In this document: one piece after another, positions 7,404 to 17,439 of the stretch
How the letters are laid out: each line of letters starts with the position of its first letter
Position numbering within the stretch: the stretch's first letter is position 1
Origin: Candidatus Saccharicenans sp.
GTDB lineage: Bacteria > Acidobacteriota > Aminicenantia > Aminicenantales > Saccharicenantaceae
DNA: 64,000 nucleotides
Assembly: GCA_030017715.1 (NCBI GenBank)
Contig: JASEIU010000007.1
Location: forward strand, 36,920 to 100,919
Direction: 5' to 3'
Notes under the pieces: model-generated
Databases searched by the model: none
What the model saw: only the letters and a program-made list of their open reading frames with translations
What the model was told of the DNA's origin: nothing
Position numbers and translations under genes: made by a program

Positions 7404-9464
7404 ATGAGAAAAGTGGGAGCTTCAAATCCGGCCGGCCTGAGAACTAAAAAAAATACGGCCTTGATTTTCCTGGTGCTGCTGCTGGCGGTCGCTTCCATCG
7501 CGGCCGACCTACCGGAGAGATACCGCAAGTGGCTGGAGGAGGAAGTTGTTTATATCATAACTCCAAAGGAAAGGCAGGTTTTCCTCAAGCTTCAGACCGA
7601 CCGGGAACGGGACATCTTCCTCGAAGCCTTCTGGAAACAACGAGACCCTGATCCCGCCACTCCGCAGAATGAATTCAAGGAAGAACATTACCGCCGGCTG
7701 AACTATGCCAATCAGTTCCTGGGACGGGGAACGGGAAAGCCGGGCTGGAAGACCGACCAGGGCCGCATTTATATCATCCTCGGTCCACCTAACAACATCG
7801 AAACCTACGAAAACATCATGGGCGTCTATCCCACCCAGGTCTGGTTTTATTATGGCGACCCCCGCTATGGTCTGCCGACCGGTTTCAATGTCATTTTTTT
7901 TAAGAAAGAGGGGACCGGGGAGTACATTCTTTATTCGCCCTCCGACCACGGCCCCCAGGCTCTGGTGGCCGATTATATGTATAATGCCAGGGATGCCCGC
8001 GACGCCTACCAGCGACTCCATCAGCTTTCTCCCAATCTGGCCGAGCAATCTTTGAGTCTCATTCCTAACGAGCGCCTCGAGCCCGGGGTCATCAACTTAG
8101 CTTCCAATCGGTTGCTGGCCACCATCATGTCTTTGCCGCAGCGGAAGGTGGAGGATGCCTATGCCGAGGCCTGGTTCCGCCATAAAGACCTGATCGAGGT
8201 CGAGTACAGCGCCAATTACATCCGGTCCGATTTTGAAGTCTGGCCGGTAAGGACCGAAAAGGGCCACTATCTGGTCAATTATTCGGTGGAACCGGCCAAG
8301 CTGTCGGTCAGCCGGGACGGCCCGAATTACCTGGTTCGGTTTGACTTCAACGGTCGGGTGTCTGATGACCAGGGCCGGACCGTCTATCAATTCGATAAGA
8401 GCATCCCGCTGAGCCTGACTGGGGAAGAACTGGCCGAGATAGGGAAGAGAACAGTGGCTTTTCAGGACGTTTTTCCGCTGATTCCCGGAAGTTATACCCT
8501 CGACCTGCTGCTTAAAAACCCGGTCTCGCGGGAATTTTCCAGCTTTTCCAGGAAGCTTATTCTGGCCGGAGACCCCGGCCGTCCTGAAATCGGCCAGATT
8601 CTTCTGGGCTACGGCCAGCTGGAAACAAAGGCTGGAGCCGGCCTGGCGCCCTACCAGTTGGTCGACCGGCAGCTTCTGAGCCGCAGCCTTAAATCATTTG
8701 CCGCTTCCGACTCCCTGGTGGTCTGTGTCCAGCTGACCGGGTTGGACCACGATTCGGCCAGAAAGGCAACCCTGAGAATCTCCCTGCTGGCCGAAAACCA
8801 GGTCATCCAGCGCAGGGAAATACAACTGACGGATATGCTGAACGGTTCCTTCCTGATTGAATCGTTTCCGCTGGCGGGATTAAAACCCGGGTATTATTCG
8901 GCAACTGCAGACCTCATTATCGGCGGCGAAATAAGGGACAGCCGCCGGGCCGAGCTGGAGATTTCACCGCAGAGCAGCCTGCCGACCCCGATACTGGTAT
9001 CCAGGGTTGTCCTGACCGAGGCCGACGAGCTGCTGGCCACTGGAATTCAGCATCTTAACCGCGGTAATATTCAGGAAGCCAGGGAACGCCTGGCCAGGGC
9101 TCATTCTCTGAGGCCGGGACCGATGACCGCCCTGGCCCTGTCCGAGGCGCTGTTCAGAGCCGGAGAATTCCAGCCGATAATAGAATTGCTCAAGCCGTAT
9201 GACCGGCCCGAAGCTCCGGCCGAAGTGGTTTCGCTGCTGGGCCGGGCTTTTCACTCTCTGAACCAGCCGGAAAGGGCGGCCGTCTATTATGAACAATACT
9301 TGAACCGCTTCGGAATCAATCTGGAAATTCTGAACTTCCTCGGAAGCTGTTATTACCAGATGGGGGATAAGGAAAAGGCCTTGAGCTTATGGGAGAAATC
9401 GCTCGGCCTGAACCCTGACCAGGAAAAACTAAAAGAGCTGGTCAACTCTTTGAAGAAAAAATAA
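7404..9464 (+). CDS. GWxTD domain protein with C-terminal TPRs, exported
   Basis: The reading frame opens at ATG 7398, but ATG 7404 is preferred because it coincides with the predicted transcription start and no Shine-Dalgarno is present. The protein (about 686 residues) has a basic N-terminus, a hydrophobic export segment (about 19-33), and the GWxTD motif (G-W-K-T-D near residue 115) followed by GRIYIILGPPNNIETYEN. A beta-rich middle region comes next, then TPR-like repeats (about 535-680; LARAHSLRPGPMTALALSEAL, VYYEQYLNRFGINLEILNFLG). GWxTD is a domain of unknown function frequent in Acidobacteria, Aminicenantes and Bacteroidetes. A cell-envelope role is likely but no reaction can be assigned. 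A second, divergent member lies at 24708-25352. Confidence 0.85.
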   Translation: MRKVGASNPAGLRTKKNTALIFLVLLLAVASIAADLPERYRKWLEEEVVYIITPKERQVFLKLQTDRERDIFLEAFWKQRDPDPATPQNEFKEEHYRRLNYANQFLGRGTGKPGWKTDQGRIYIILGPPNNIETYENIMGVYPTQVWFYYGDPRYGLPTGFNVIFFKKEGTGEYILYSPSDHGPQALVADYMYNARDARDAYQRLHQLSPNLAEQSLSLIPNERLEPGVINLASNRLLATIMSLPQRKVEDAYAEAWFRHKDLIEVEYSANYIRSDFEVWPVRTEKGHYLVNYSVEPAKLSVSRDGPNYLVRFDFNGRVSDDQGRTVYQFDKSIPLSLTGEELAEIGKRTVAFQDVFPLIPGSYTLDLLLKNPVSREFSSFSRKLILAGDPGRPEIGQILLGYGQLETKAGAGLAPYQLVDRQLLSRSLKSFAASDSLVVCVQLTGLDHDSARKATLRISLLAENQVIQRREIQLTDMLNGSFLIESFPLAGLKPGYYSATADLIIGGEIRDSRRAELEISPQSSLPTPILVSRVVLTEADELLATGIQHLNRGNIQEARERLARAHSLRPGPMTALALSEALFRAGEFQPIIELLKPYDRPEAPAEVVSLLGRAFHSLNQPERAAVYYEQYLNRFGINLEILNFLGSCYYQMGDKEKALSLWEKSLGLNPDQEKLKELVNSLKKK

Positions 9465-9728
9465 GCATCAAATAAAAATTGTCTCCTGATCAGTTGTAAA
9501 GCCTGATGTCTCTTCCTGCCGTTCGAACGGATATTTTCTCTTCTGGTCAGCCGGGCGGTCGGTTTCGAGGCGGCTCCGGGCATCCCCCGGCCGAAAAAAT
9601 TAAGGGTGGTTCTCCGGATAAATAAAGTTTTAGCTACGGACTTTTATAATGCGTTGGCCCTGGATTTTTCAGGCCGGAATTTTGTTCCAACCCGATTAAC
9701 GAACTCTTCAGTTCGGATTAATGTTTAC
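9465..9728. other. Convergent intergenic region, no gene seen
   Basis: These 264 bases separate the ends of two convergent genes. They hold a perfect 12-bp palindrome CCGTTCGAACGG near 9519-9530. Near 9695-9722 is an imperfect hairpin (GAACT, CTTC loop, AGTTC, with flanking TTAA/TTAA pairing) that may end transcripts from either side, although it lacks a clean T-run. A TATAAT-like sequence near 9645 has no gene behind it. Confidence 0.3.
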
Positions 9729-12566
9729 TTAAAACTTCTTTACTTCCAGGGTTTTAACCTTCCAGCCTTTGATTCTTACTTCCAGCTCGTCACCCTCCAG
9801 GTCCTGACCGAAGAAATATCCTTTAACCGTGCGCCTTTCCCCGGGCAGCAGCGAGAGGTAATTATCTTCGAGAAAGATCGGCAGGACCGATTTCTGCCTC
9901 AGCTTTTTTAAGACCTGGATTTCGAGGTTAAAGGCCAGGTGCGGTCCGGGATTATACAGCTCCACCGTCAGGTTTCTGATAAGGTCTTTTCCTTCGGCCT
10001 TCCATCTGTACCTGACCTGGGATTCGGGCAGGCCGGTTAGCGCTTTCAGGTCGGCATATTTTTTTACCGGAGTTACGTACCAGACAGTCTTTTCAAAATC
10101 GAGCCGGTCAGGCTCGCGACTGAGGGCATAGAAGTTATGATCCTCCAGCGATTGCTTCGGCCCGATGATTCTCAGGTCCAGGAAATAGGTGGAGGTGAGG
10201 TCTGCTATTTCAGGCAATCGGGTCAGCACGGTCTTGCCGTCCGGGTCCAGGGTCAACGGGAATTCCTGCTTGAACCGCTCCTTTAGGTCCAGGTCGAATA
10301 CCCGGACCAGAGCCCGAAGCTTTTCGACCTTAACGGCCGACAGGTTGGAGGCGATAATTTCCCGCGTTTCGTAATCGTAAATAAGATGCACCGGAGTGTT
10401 GGCTTTTCTGGCTCCGTAAAAGGCTCCGGTCGGCATCAGGTAATAGTCATAGAGCTGCCACCAGAGCTTCGGCCAGGCCGAGTTGTACATCCACTGGATG
10501 ATGCCGGTGGCCAGCGGGCGGCGGGCGACGAAGGCCTCGAACATGCCCCGCATGGCTTCGTAGTTCAGGAACTGGGCCCGGTCGCAGTATTCAGCCGCGC
10601 TCTCAGGCCAGCCCAGGCGCTCCCTCATGGCTTCGTTGTACCGGTCGAGAGATTTGAACATCCCGCGGGAGCAGTGAAAATTCCAGTAATCGTTCGGCGG
10701 CCACAGGGCTTCCTCCGGAATCATCTTTTTGAGGCTCTCCAGCACCGGCACCTGCGGGCCCGGTCCGGTTTCGGTGTTGAAACCGAAGGCCCCGCCGTTC
10801 TTCCTGTCTTCGAACCAGTAATTGGGCGGAACCCAATCGTAAGGCCCGTTCATTTTAACGCCGGATTTTCCGCTGACCTCGCTGACTTTGGTTCCGGTGG
10901 AATTCAGGAACGGCCGCGTCGGGTCTTCCTCGGCCAGGATTTTCAGGTATTCTTTTTCCAGCTCCGGTTTGGGCACCAGGTCGCTGGCCAGGGCCCAGAC
11001 AAAAATGCTGGGGTGGTTGCGCAACCAGCGCACCTGGTCGCGGAAAGAAGCGGCCACCAGGGCCATGTCTTCCGGGCTGATGATCCCGCCGTACCTGGGG
11101 TCGGTCGGTTTGCCAAGATAGTTTTCCCACTCCCAGTGGCAGCTCCAGCCGACCATCAGCAGCAGCCCCAGCTCGTCGCACAGGTTATAAAGTTCCCGGC
11201 TGGTGCCCCAGAAACCTTCCAGCCTCAGGGCGTTGAGGTTCAGGTGGCGAGCGTACATCAACTCCGCCCGGAGTTTCCCTGACCTGTTGTTAAGGAAGAG
11301 GTCATCGGTCCAGCCGCCGCCGCGGATCAAAATCTTTTTTCCGTTAAGCATATAGCCGCGGTGTCCTTGTTCGTTCAGATAATCTTTTATTTCCCTTATG
11401 CCGAAGCGAAGAACCAGCCAGTCCGATACCGGCAGCAGGGCTTTGAATTGGGGCGGAATTCTCATCCGGTCTTTGTCCTTTTCCCGGTCCCGGGTCTTTT
11501 CCTGCTCTTGGTCTTTGGCCGCAGGCCGGTCGGATTCAACCGCCGCCGGTTGCTTGTCGAGCGGCTTTTCTTCTCCGCCCGGGGCTTTCAGCTTAAAGGC
11601 CATCGACAGGAGATAAAGCTCCGGCCGGCCCAGGTCATGAGTCCACCAGATTCTGGGATTGGCGAGCACCAGCTCCTTGTTGGTTTCAGGACTGAAAACT
11701 ACGGTCTGAACTTCTTTCGGTCCCAGCTTGACCTCTCTGGACAGCCGGATGTTTTCCAGTTCCACTTCCAGGCTGCCGGTTACAGGATTGGTGGAGTGAT
11801 TGCGAACCTCGGCCCTGATGGTCAGCCTGGCTTCTTTCAGGCTGGCCGTGTCCAGGCTGGTTTGAACGAAGGGATTTTCAATGGTTACCTCTCCGGTCTG
11901 TCTGATTCTCACCGGTCGCCATAAGCCCAGGCTGTTATCGGCCGGAGCCGGGTTCCAGTCGACAAAACCGATGGTCGGTTCGCCACGGGCCGGCGGGATA
12001 ACCTCAATGGCCAGGACGTTTCTTTCCCCGCTTCTGGCCAGCCCGGTTATATCCAGTCTGAAACGCCGGAAGGGGCCATAGACTTCAGTCGCCCCGGCCA
12101 CCTTCTGGCCGTTTAACCAGATGTTGGCCCGATAGTTGACACCGTCCAGCTCCAGGAACGTTCGGGTCCGTCCCGGGTAGGCCGGCAACAGAAATTCCGT
12201 TCGGTACCACCAGGAGGTCTGAAAATCTTCAGCCTTCATCTTCTCCAGGTTTTTTCCGAAGAACACATCCCCGTAGACGTTATTCTCAACCAGAGTGCCC
12301 AGCACGGTGGCCGGCACCCGGGCCGGGTACCAGCGGTCGGTCATAATTCCCGGGCGGGAGAGGGTGGCTCCGTCAACCTTCAGGCGGGCTGACGACTGGA
12401 TGAACCAGTCGGTCAGCAGCAGTTGAGTTTCAGGCAACATCATCAGGCTGTTGCGGCGAATTGGTCCGAGCTGGCCGCCCGGCTGGGCCAGAGAACCAAT
12501 CCAGATAAAAAAACACAGAAGAGCGAAGACGATCAGGCCGGCCTTGGTCCTAAGAGTTTCTTTCAT
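9729..12566 (-). CDS. Glycoside hydrolase family 2, exo-beta-D-glucosaminidase/beta-mannosidase-like
   Basis: A 945-residue secreted enzyme with signal segment (about 8-29), a jelly-roll sugar-binding domain (about 50-220, SWWYRTEFLLP), immunoglobulin-like domains, and a GH2 TIM barrel starting near RGGGWTDDLFLNN. The putative nucleophile is Glu599 in FNTETGPGP. The acid/base position, which in most GH2 enzymes lies in an Asn-Glu pair, reads ALASD with Asp529, 70 residues before the nucleophile. That Ser-Asp arrangement is, from general knowledge, typical of the exo-beta-D-glucosaminidase (CsxA-like) subgroup, so amino-sugar or chitosan oligomers are a possible substrate. TGGAGG five bases before the ATG supports the start. 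It is followed upstream by a GH38-like gene on the same strand. A charged Lys/Asp/Glu/Arg-rich insertion lies around residues 350-367. Confidence 0.88.
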   Translation of the reverse strand: MKETLRTKAGLIVFALLCFFIWIGSLAQPGGQLGPIRRNSLMMLPETQLLLTDWFIQSSARLKVDGATLSRPGIMTDRWYPARVPATVLGTLVENNVYGDVFFGKNLEKMKAEDFQTSWWYRTEFLLPAYPGRTRTFLELDGVNYRANIWLNGQKVAGATEVYGPFRRFRLDITGLARSGERNVLAIEVIPPARGEPTIGFVDWNPAPADNSLGLWRPVRIRQTGEVTIENPFVQTSLDTASLKEARLTIRAEVRNHSTNPVTGSLEVELENIRLSREVKLGPKEVQTVVFSPETNKELVLANPRIWWTHDLGRPELYLLSMAFKLKAPGGEEKPLDKQPAAVESDRPAAKDQEQEKTRDREKDKDRMRIPPQFKALLPVSDWLVLRFGIREIKDYLNEQGHRGYMLNGKKILIRGGGWTDDLFLNNRSGKLRAELMYARHLNLNALRLEGFWGTSRELYNLCDELGLLLMVGWSCHWEWENYLGKPTDPRYGGIISPEDMALVAASFRDQVRWLRNHPSIFVWALASDLVPKPELEKEYLKILAEEDPTRPFLNSTGTKVSEVSGKSGVKMNGPYDWVPPNYWFEDRKNGGAFGFNTETGPGPQVPVLESLKKMIPEEALWPPNDYWNFHCSRGMFKSLDRYNEAMRERLGWPESAAEYCDRAQFLNYEAMRGMFEAFVARRPLATGIIQWMYNSAWPKLWWQLYDYYLMPTGAFYGARKANTPVHLIYDYETREIIASNLSAVKVEKLRALVRVFDLDLKERFKQEFPLTLDPDGKTVLTRLPEIADLTSTYFLDLRIIGPKQSLEDHNFYALSREPDRLDFEKTVWYVTPVKKYADLKALTGLPESQVRYRWKAEGKDLIRNLTVELYNPGPHLAFNLEIQVLKKLRQKSVLPIFLEDNYLSLLPGERRTVKGYFFGQDLEGDELEVRIKGWKVKTLEVKKF

Positions 12567-12614
12567 CGAAACCTCCAGAGGTTCATGTTTTATCAGAAGA
12601 TATTATTAAAACTT

Positions 12615-15600
12615 TCAGTCCACCCTCAAAGTTACCATCTCATAGGGCAGCATCCGGAAAGATCCGGTTACCGGGGCCAGAGGTTCGCCTTTCAGGTTGG
12701 AGAAGTGGACTTTTCTTCCCATAAAAAGAAGGCCCTTGAGGTTGACCGCTTCCGGCTGTCCGCCGCTGTTGTAAAGCCTTACGATAAGAGCCGGTCTGGC
12801 AGCCTCCCGGCCGGGCGCGGCCTTCAACCGACTGACCACCACTCTTTCCGGCTCGATGCCCAGAATCGGCTGCAGCGGCACCCGGCTCTCATCAACGGGC
12901 ATGACTACCGGCGGCTGGCTGACCCGCAGGGCGCGAGTCTTTAGCCGGGACTGATCCAGTCCGGGTTCAAGGAATAGCGAATATCGTAGTCCAATCTCGC
13001 CCTCCTGGTCGGCTTTGTAATTGGTATGCCAGTAATTGTTGAGGGCATAGGAAATAATAGTCGAAGAGGGCTGGATTTCCCTTTTCCAGGCCCGGGGAAA
13101 GCCCCCGACGCTTCTTTCATCGGTCAGGTCGCCCATTTCTACCAGCGGCACATCCGGACTGACCCAGGTCAGGCTGAAATCCGGGAGACTTAGGCCGACT
13201 GCTTTCTGAACAGAAAAGAAGTCCAGACAGGCCCCCGGGATCTCCTCGCAGAAGGGGTTGACCGTGCCCCAGCCGAGGTCGAGGCGAACTCCAGCCGGCG
13301 GCAGTCGGAACGGAAAGGCGAAATGAACGCTTTCCTTTCCCCTGACTTTTATTTTATCCAGGCGGTTCAGGAAATCTATCCGGCCGTCGATTCCGTTTAT
13401 TCTGATGATGGTCTGGAGACGTCGACACCCCGGGGCTTCAAGCTCCATCTCCAGCGAAGCCACCAGCGGCCCGGCCTCCAGGACCCTTCCCTGAAGAATT
13501 CTGGCCGGACGGGCTTTTTCCGGGTCGGTTCCGGGGACGTAAATATAGGCGTTGAGTCCAGAAAATTTTCCGTCGTCAACCAGCTCCAGGTTTCCGGCCG
13601 GTTTGTAGACCAGGCTGCCGATGGCTCCTGTTTCCGGGTTGACCTCCAGGCGGAGGATATCATTTTCGAGGAAATTCTTTCCAGCCCGGGCCCGGCCGCC
13701 CTGCCAGCTGCCGCCGGCCTTAAGGTAGAGGCGGAGGGCGGATAAAGGCTGAAGCCGGTCTATTTCCACCGCCAGGGAACCGTCGGCCAGCCTCTGGGAA
13801 GGCAGAGCCCGGCTGTTTTCGTCCAGCACCAGGTCCAGTCCGGCTGACAGGTCGGCCGGGATGAAAACTATTTCCGACCTGGTTAGCGAAGTGGTGTTGA
13901 TAATGTCGAGCACTCTTTTTCCGGACGGTGGCTGGTCCTGGCGACGGTTCATCATGGCCCGCAGCTCTCTGTCCAGCGAATCGGCCAGCCTGACCCCGTT
14001 TTCCAGGATGGCCTTCTTGTATTCCCATTGCCGGATGGCGTTTTCTCCGTCCGGATTGGAAACGCTGTCGTGAGCTCCCCAGGTATGCTCGTGAAAAAGA
14101 ACCACCTGCCGCCAGGCCTGATAAAACTCGGCCGTTTTTTTCAGGAATTCCTCCGGCGCCAGGAGAGAATACAGAGTTTCGAGTTGCAGCAGCTTTTCGC
14201 TCAGATTCCGGTTCAGGGCGGTTTCCCGGGCGGTTGAAGCGGCACCGTCTTCCCAGTAAGGAGAAAAGTCGCCGCGGACGGCCGGGATTTCCGGTCCATG
14301 CCTTTTTTCCATTTCCAGGAAAAGCCGGTCGGCGGTGGCGATTACAAGGCGCGGAGTCAGGAATTCTTTATTCCAGGCGGCCACTTCCCGGCTGAGGTCA
14401 GGGTCCGGAGGACCGTTGTCTCCGCCCACTGTATACCGGACCTGGACCAGCGAGTATGGATAGTTCCTGCTTTCCAGTTCAGCCAGGTATTCAAGAATTT
14501 CTCTTTTCTTTTCGACCCGAAAGTTGCCCAGGTTCAGGCCGTGAAACCAGGAATAGCCACGGCCGGCCATCCAGAAAAGGATTTTTTCCTGGCCGGAGGG
14601 GGAGACCCAGTAAAACGGTCGGTCGGCCCAGGTCTTGAGAGCCCAGCCCACCCGGTCGCCGCCGTCGGGCAGCACCGGCATGTAATTCGGCCCGCTCGAC
14701 AGATAACGAACCCCGGCCAGGGCCAGGGCCGGCACCAATGACCAGCTATAGCTGGGAATGTCGGTGATCATGGCTGAGGTGACCGGGGGAAAGCCCATGG
14801 CTTCAAGTTGCCTGGCAAAAGCCGTAACCTCGAGCAACTCTTCCGGATGCTCGAGCCCGGTCAGCTGGTTGGCCAGTGTGGCCTGGAGTCCAATCCAGCC
14901 GTTTCTGACTGCCCGGAGAAATCTCTCCCTTTTAGGCTCGTCCGCGGAACTTAAATAGGATTCCACCGGCCACAGTTGTTCCACGTTCCATTTGAACCTG
15001 GCTTCCGGCGGCAGGTTTTGCGATTTCTCGGCCAGCTCGATGGCGGTTTCGATGTTCTGCCATTGCTTCTTTTCTACTTCTTCCTGGTAATCTGAATAGC
15101 CGATGTCCAGGTGAGAGTGGGGGAGAAGCCATAATTCCATCGGCCGGACCGGTTTCTGTTCGGCGCCCGCCCTGAATAACTGTTCTCTTCCCCTGAGAAC
15201 TACAACCTCAATCCGTGTCGGGCTACGGACCGGTTCAGTTTCCAGGAAAAGCTGGTTATAGCCGGTAATAAGCGTCCGCGAGACCGAAAAATTCCGACCC
15301 ATTTTTATCTGCACTGAAAGCGGCGGCCCGGAGTGACTTATTTCCAGAAGCAGAGGCTGGCGCGGCGGGCTGGTGTTGAGGATGGCCGGCAGAGCCTTCA
15401 GTCGGGCCCAGGAAGAGAGCGGCTGTTCAAAAACCATTACCCAGTCGGAACTTCCTCCCTTCTCGGCTGTCAGCTCCAGCCGCAGCGGTTCTTTCGGTTT
15501 CAGGAAGCGACCAGGGACGGTCAGGAAAAAATAGCCGAAAAGCTCGTCGAACTGGTCCACCATGGCTGTCTGGAAAGAAAGGCGCAGCCCTTCGGGGCCT

Positions 15601-15983
15601 GAAACTTCCCATTTCTTTCTGGCGGAGCTATCGGCAGTGGTAAACTCCAGGAAGCCGGCTTCGTTTACCTTCAGGTAAAAACGGTGACTGCCCTTGCCGG
15701 TGGCCAGCCCGCCCATAAAGACAAAGACAGCTTCCGGGGCGCTGAAATCTTCAGGAATAGCCTGAGTTTCCCAGACGGCTTTCATCAAACCGTCGCTGGC
15801 TCTGACCAGCAGGGCCGGGAGTTGACCGGGATAGGGAGAATGGTAATAAAGTTTCTGGCTCTCTATTGTCTTCTGATAGCCCTTTAGCCAGGGGGCTTGA
15901 GAACTCTGAGCCGGCAGCCCGCCCGGGGCCAAGCAGAAGAGAACCAGAATTACCGCACCCGAAAGATTCAGCTTTCTTTTCAT
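12615..15983 (-). CDS. Glycoside hydrolase family 38-like alpha-mannosidase, secreted
   Basis: The frame is open from 16013, but the ATG at 15983 fits better: it starts the signal peptide (MKRKLNLSGAVILVLFCLAPG) and follows AGGGAG about 12 bases upstream. The protein is then about 1122 residues. A beta-sandwich precedes the catalytic barrel. The metal-binding motif HSHLDIGY begins at residue 289, and the expected nucleophile Asp is residue 408 in AMITDIPSYSW. A long C-terminal beta-rich part with the GH38 supersandwich follows (LEVNPETGAIGSLV). GH38 enzymes release alpha-mannose using zinc. Linkage preference cannot be told. It lies 49 bp upstream of the GH2 gene in the same orientation, pointing to a shared role in glycan breakdown. 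Confidence 0.85.
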   Translation of the reverse strand: MKRKLNLSGAVILVLFCLAPGGLPAQSSQAPWLKGYQKTIESQKLYYHSPYPGQLPALLVRASDGLMKAVWETQAIPEDFSAPEAVFVFMGGLATGKGSHRFYLKVNEAGFLEFTTADSSARKKWEVSGPEGLRLSFQTAMVDQFDELFGYFFLTVPGRFLKPKEPLRLELTAEKGGSSDWVMVFEQPLSSWARLKALPAILNTSPPRQPLLLEISHSGPPLSVQIKMGRNFSVSRTLITGYNQLFLETEPVRSPTRIEVVVLRGREQLFRAGAEQKPVRPMELWLLPHSHLDIGYSDYQEEVEKKQWQNIETAIELAEKSQNLPPEARFKWNVEQLWPVESYLSSADEPKRERFLRAVRNGWIGLQATLANQLTGLEHPEELLEVTAFARQLEAMGFPPVTSAMITDIPSYSWSLVPALALAGVRYLSSGPNYMPVLPDGGDRVGWALKTWADRPFYWVSPSGQEKILFWMAGRGYSWFHGLNLGNFRVEKKREILEYLAELESRNYPYSLVQVRYTVGGDNGPPDPDLSREVAAWNKEFLTPRLVIATADRLFLEMEKRHGPEIPAVRGDFSPYWEDGAASTARETALNRNLSEKLLQLETLYSLLAPEEFLKKTAEFYQAWRQVVLFHEHTWGAHDSVSNPDGENAIRQWEYKKAILENGVRLADSLDRELRAMMNRRQDQPPSGKRVLDIINTTSLTRSEIVFIPADLSAGLDLVLDENSRALPSQRLADGSLAVEIDRLQPLSALRLYLKAGGSWQGGRARAGKNFLENDILRLEVNPETGAIGSLVYKPAGNLELVDDGKFSGLNAYIYVPGTDPEKARPARILQGRVLEAGPLVASLEMELEAPGCRRLQTIIRINGIDGRIDFLNRLDKIKVRGKESVHFAFPFRLPPAGVRLDLGWGTVNPFCEEIPGACLDFFSVQKAVGLSLPDFSLTWVSPDVPLVEMGDLTDERSVGGFPRAWKREIQPSSTIISYALNNYWHTNYKADQEGEIGLRYSLFLEPGLDQSRLKTRALRVSQPPVVMPVDESRVPLQPILGIEPERVVVSRLKAAPGREAARPALIVRLYNSGGQPEAVNLKGLLFMGRKVHFSNLKGEPLAPVTGSFRMLPYEMVTLRVD

Positions 15984-16068
15984 CGCCGGCGATTTCTCCC
16001 TGTGAGTTGACATTTAATGTTTTCTATTTCTATGATTATGGCCTGAATCCCTCCAGCAGTCCGGTTCT

Positions 16069-17436
16069 TCAGGGCAGCTTCCTGATTATGACTTTGATTT
16101 CTTTCTTGAAATTTTCTATCAGCCGCCGGCTGCGGAGTGGCGACCTGGATTCGGCCAGCAGCCTGATAATGGGCTCGGTATTGGACGGTCTGATGTGGAC
16201 CCAGGAGTCAGACCAGCTGATTTTAAGACCGTCCAGAGTGGAAATGTTTTCCGACTGGTAACGGTGCCTCAGTTCGACCACCGCCCGGAAAGCCAGTTCG
16301 GCCGGGCAGTCCATTTTATCCTTCAGCAGATGATATTTTTTGAATTCGGCGGCTGCGGTCGACAGTTTTTCGCGTCTCGAGGCCAGCATTTCCAGCACCA
16401 GACCGGTGGCGGCGAGCGAGTCCCGGCAGGGATGGATTTCGGGCCAGATGACGCCGCCGTTGCCTTCGCCGCCGATGACCGCGCCCCGTTCCAGCATGGC
16501 CTCGACCACGTTGATTTCCCCGATCCTGGTTCTTATGACCGGGACCCGGTGCCTGGCGGCCAGGTCGTCAATGGCCATCGATGCCGACAGGTTTACGGCC
16601 ACCGGGCCTCGTTTTTGTCCGAGCAGGTAAGACACGGCCAGGGCCAGCGTCAGGTCTTCGCCCAGCGGTCGGCCTCTTTCGTCGACCAGAGCCAGGCGGT
16701 CGGCGTCGGCATCCTGGGCCAGACCGAGGTCGGCTCCGAATTCTCTCACCCGACAGCAAAGTTCTTTCAGATTTTCCGGCACCGGCTCGGACTGATGAGC
16801 AAAATCACCGCCGAGGTCGGTGTTGATGAACATGGCCTCGCAGCCCAGTTCCCGGAGAAGCTGGGGCAGCAGCGTGGCTCCGGCGCCGTTGGCGCAGTCG
16901 GCCACCACCCGGAGCCGGCGGTTGCGAATGGTCCTGACCTTAAGGCGCGACAGGATTTTATTCAGGTGGTGCTGGCCGGCGTTTTTCTCCTGGCCGGGAG
17001 TCTTGATTCTCTCGGCGGCTACGAAGGTGAATTCTCCCTGGTGGAATATGTCCAGAAATTCTTCCACCCGGGAACGGCTGAGATAAAGACCCTCCGGCCC
17101 GATGAATTTGAGCCCGTTCCATTCCGGCGGGTTATGACTGGCCGTGACCACCACCGCTCCCCGGGCCTGTTTCTCCCGGGTCAAGAACAGAATGGTGGGA
17201 ATCGGCAGTATCCCCACTTCAACCGGCTGGCAGCCAGTGGCCAGCAAGCCGCTGATGACCGCCTTTTTCAGCATGTTCCCGGAAGGCCTGGTGTCCTGTC
17301 CGACCAGCACCTGGCCCGGGCCGAGGTAGGTGCCGAAAGCCGAAGCAAACCTGGCAGCGATCTGAGGAGTCAGGCTTTCGCCGACCACTCCCCTGACTCC
17401 GGAGACGCTGACCTTGAGAGGTAATCGTTTTTTCAT
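16069..17436 (-). CDS. Phosphohexomutase (phosphomannomutase/phosphoglucomutase/GlmM family)
   Basis: A 455-residue member of the alpha-D-phosphohexomutase family with all expected motifs. The phosphoserine is in TASHNPPEWNG (Ser100), the Mg-binding loop is DADADR (Asp242, 244, 246 with Arg247), the sugar-specificity loop is GGEGNGG, and a C-terminal phosphate loop RPSNTEPIIR is present. The family interconverts hexose-1- and -6-phosphates. Mannose, glucose or glucosamine specificity cannot be decided. Its ATG lies only three bases after the stop of the upstream paralogue (17440-18789) with no separate ribosome-binding site, implying coupled translation. The two mutases lie next to GH2 and GH38 genes, which would supply hexoses. 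Confidence 0.93.
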   Translation of the reverse strand: MKKRLPLKVSVSGVRGVVGESLTPQIAARFASAFGTYLGPGQVLVGQDTRPSGNMLKKAVISGLLATGCQPVEVGILPIPTILFLTREKQARGAVVVTASHNPPEWNGLKFIGPEGLYLSRSRVEEFLDIFHQGEFTFVAAERIKTPGQEKNAGQHHLNKILSRLKVRTIRNRRLRVVADCANGAGATLLPQLLRELGCEAMFINTDLGGDFAHQSEPVPENLKELCCRVREFGADLGLAQDADADRLALVDERGRPLGEDLTLALAVSYLLGQKRGPVAVNLSASMAIDDLAARHRVPVIRTRIGEINVVEAMLERGAVIGGEGNGGVIWPEIHPCRDSLAATGLVLEMLASRREKLSTAAAEFKKYHLLKDKMDCPAELAFRAVVELRHRYQSENISTLDGLKISWSDSWVHIRPSNTEPIIRLLAESRSPLRSRRLIENFKKEIKVIIRKLP

Positions 17437-17439
17437 TTT

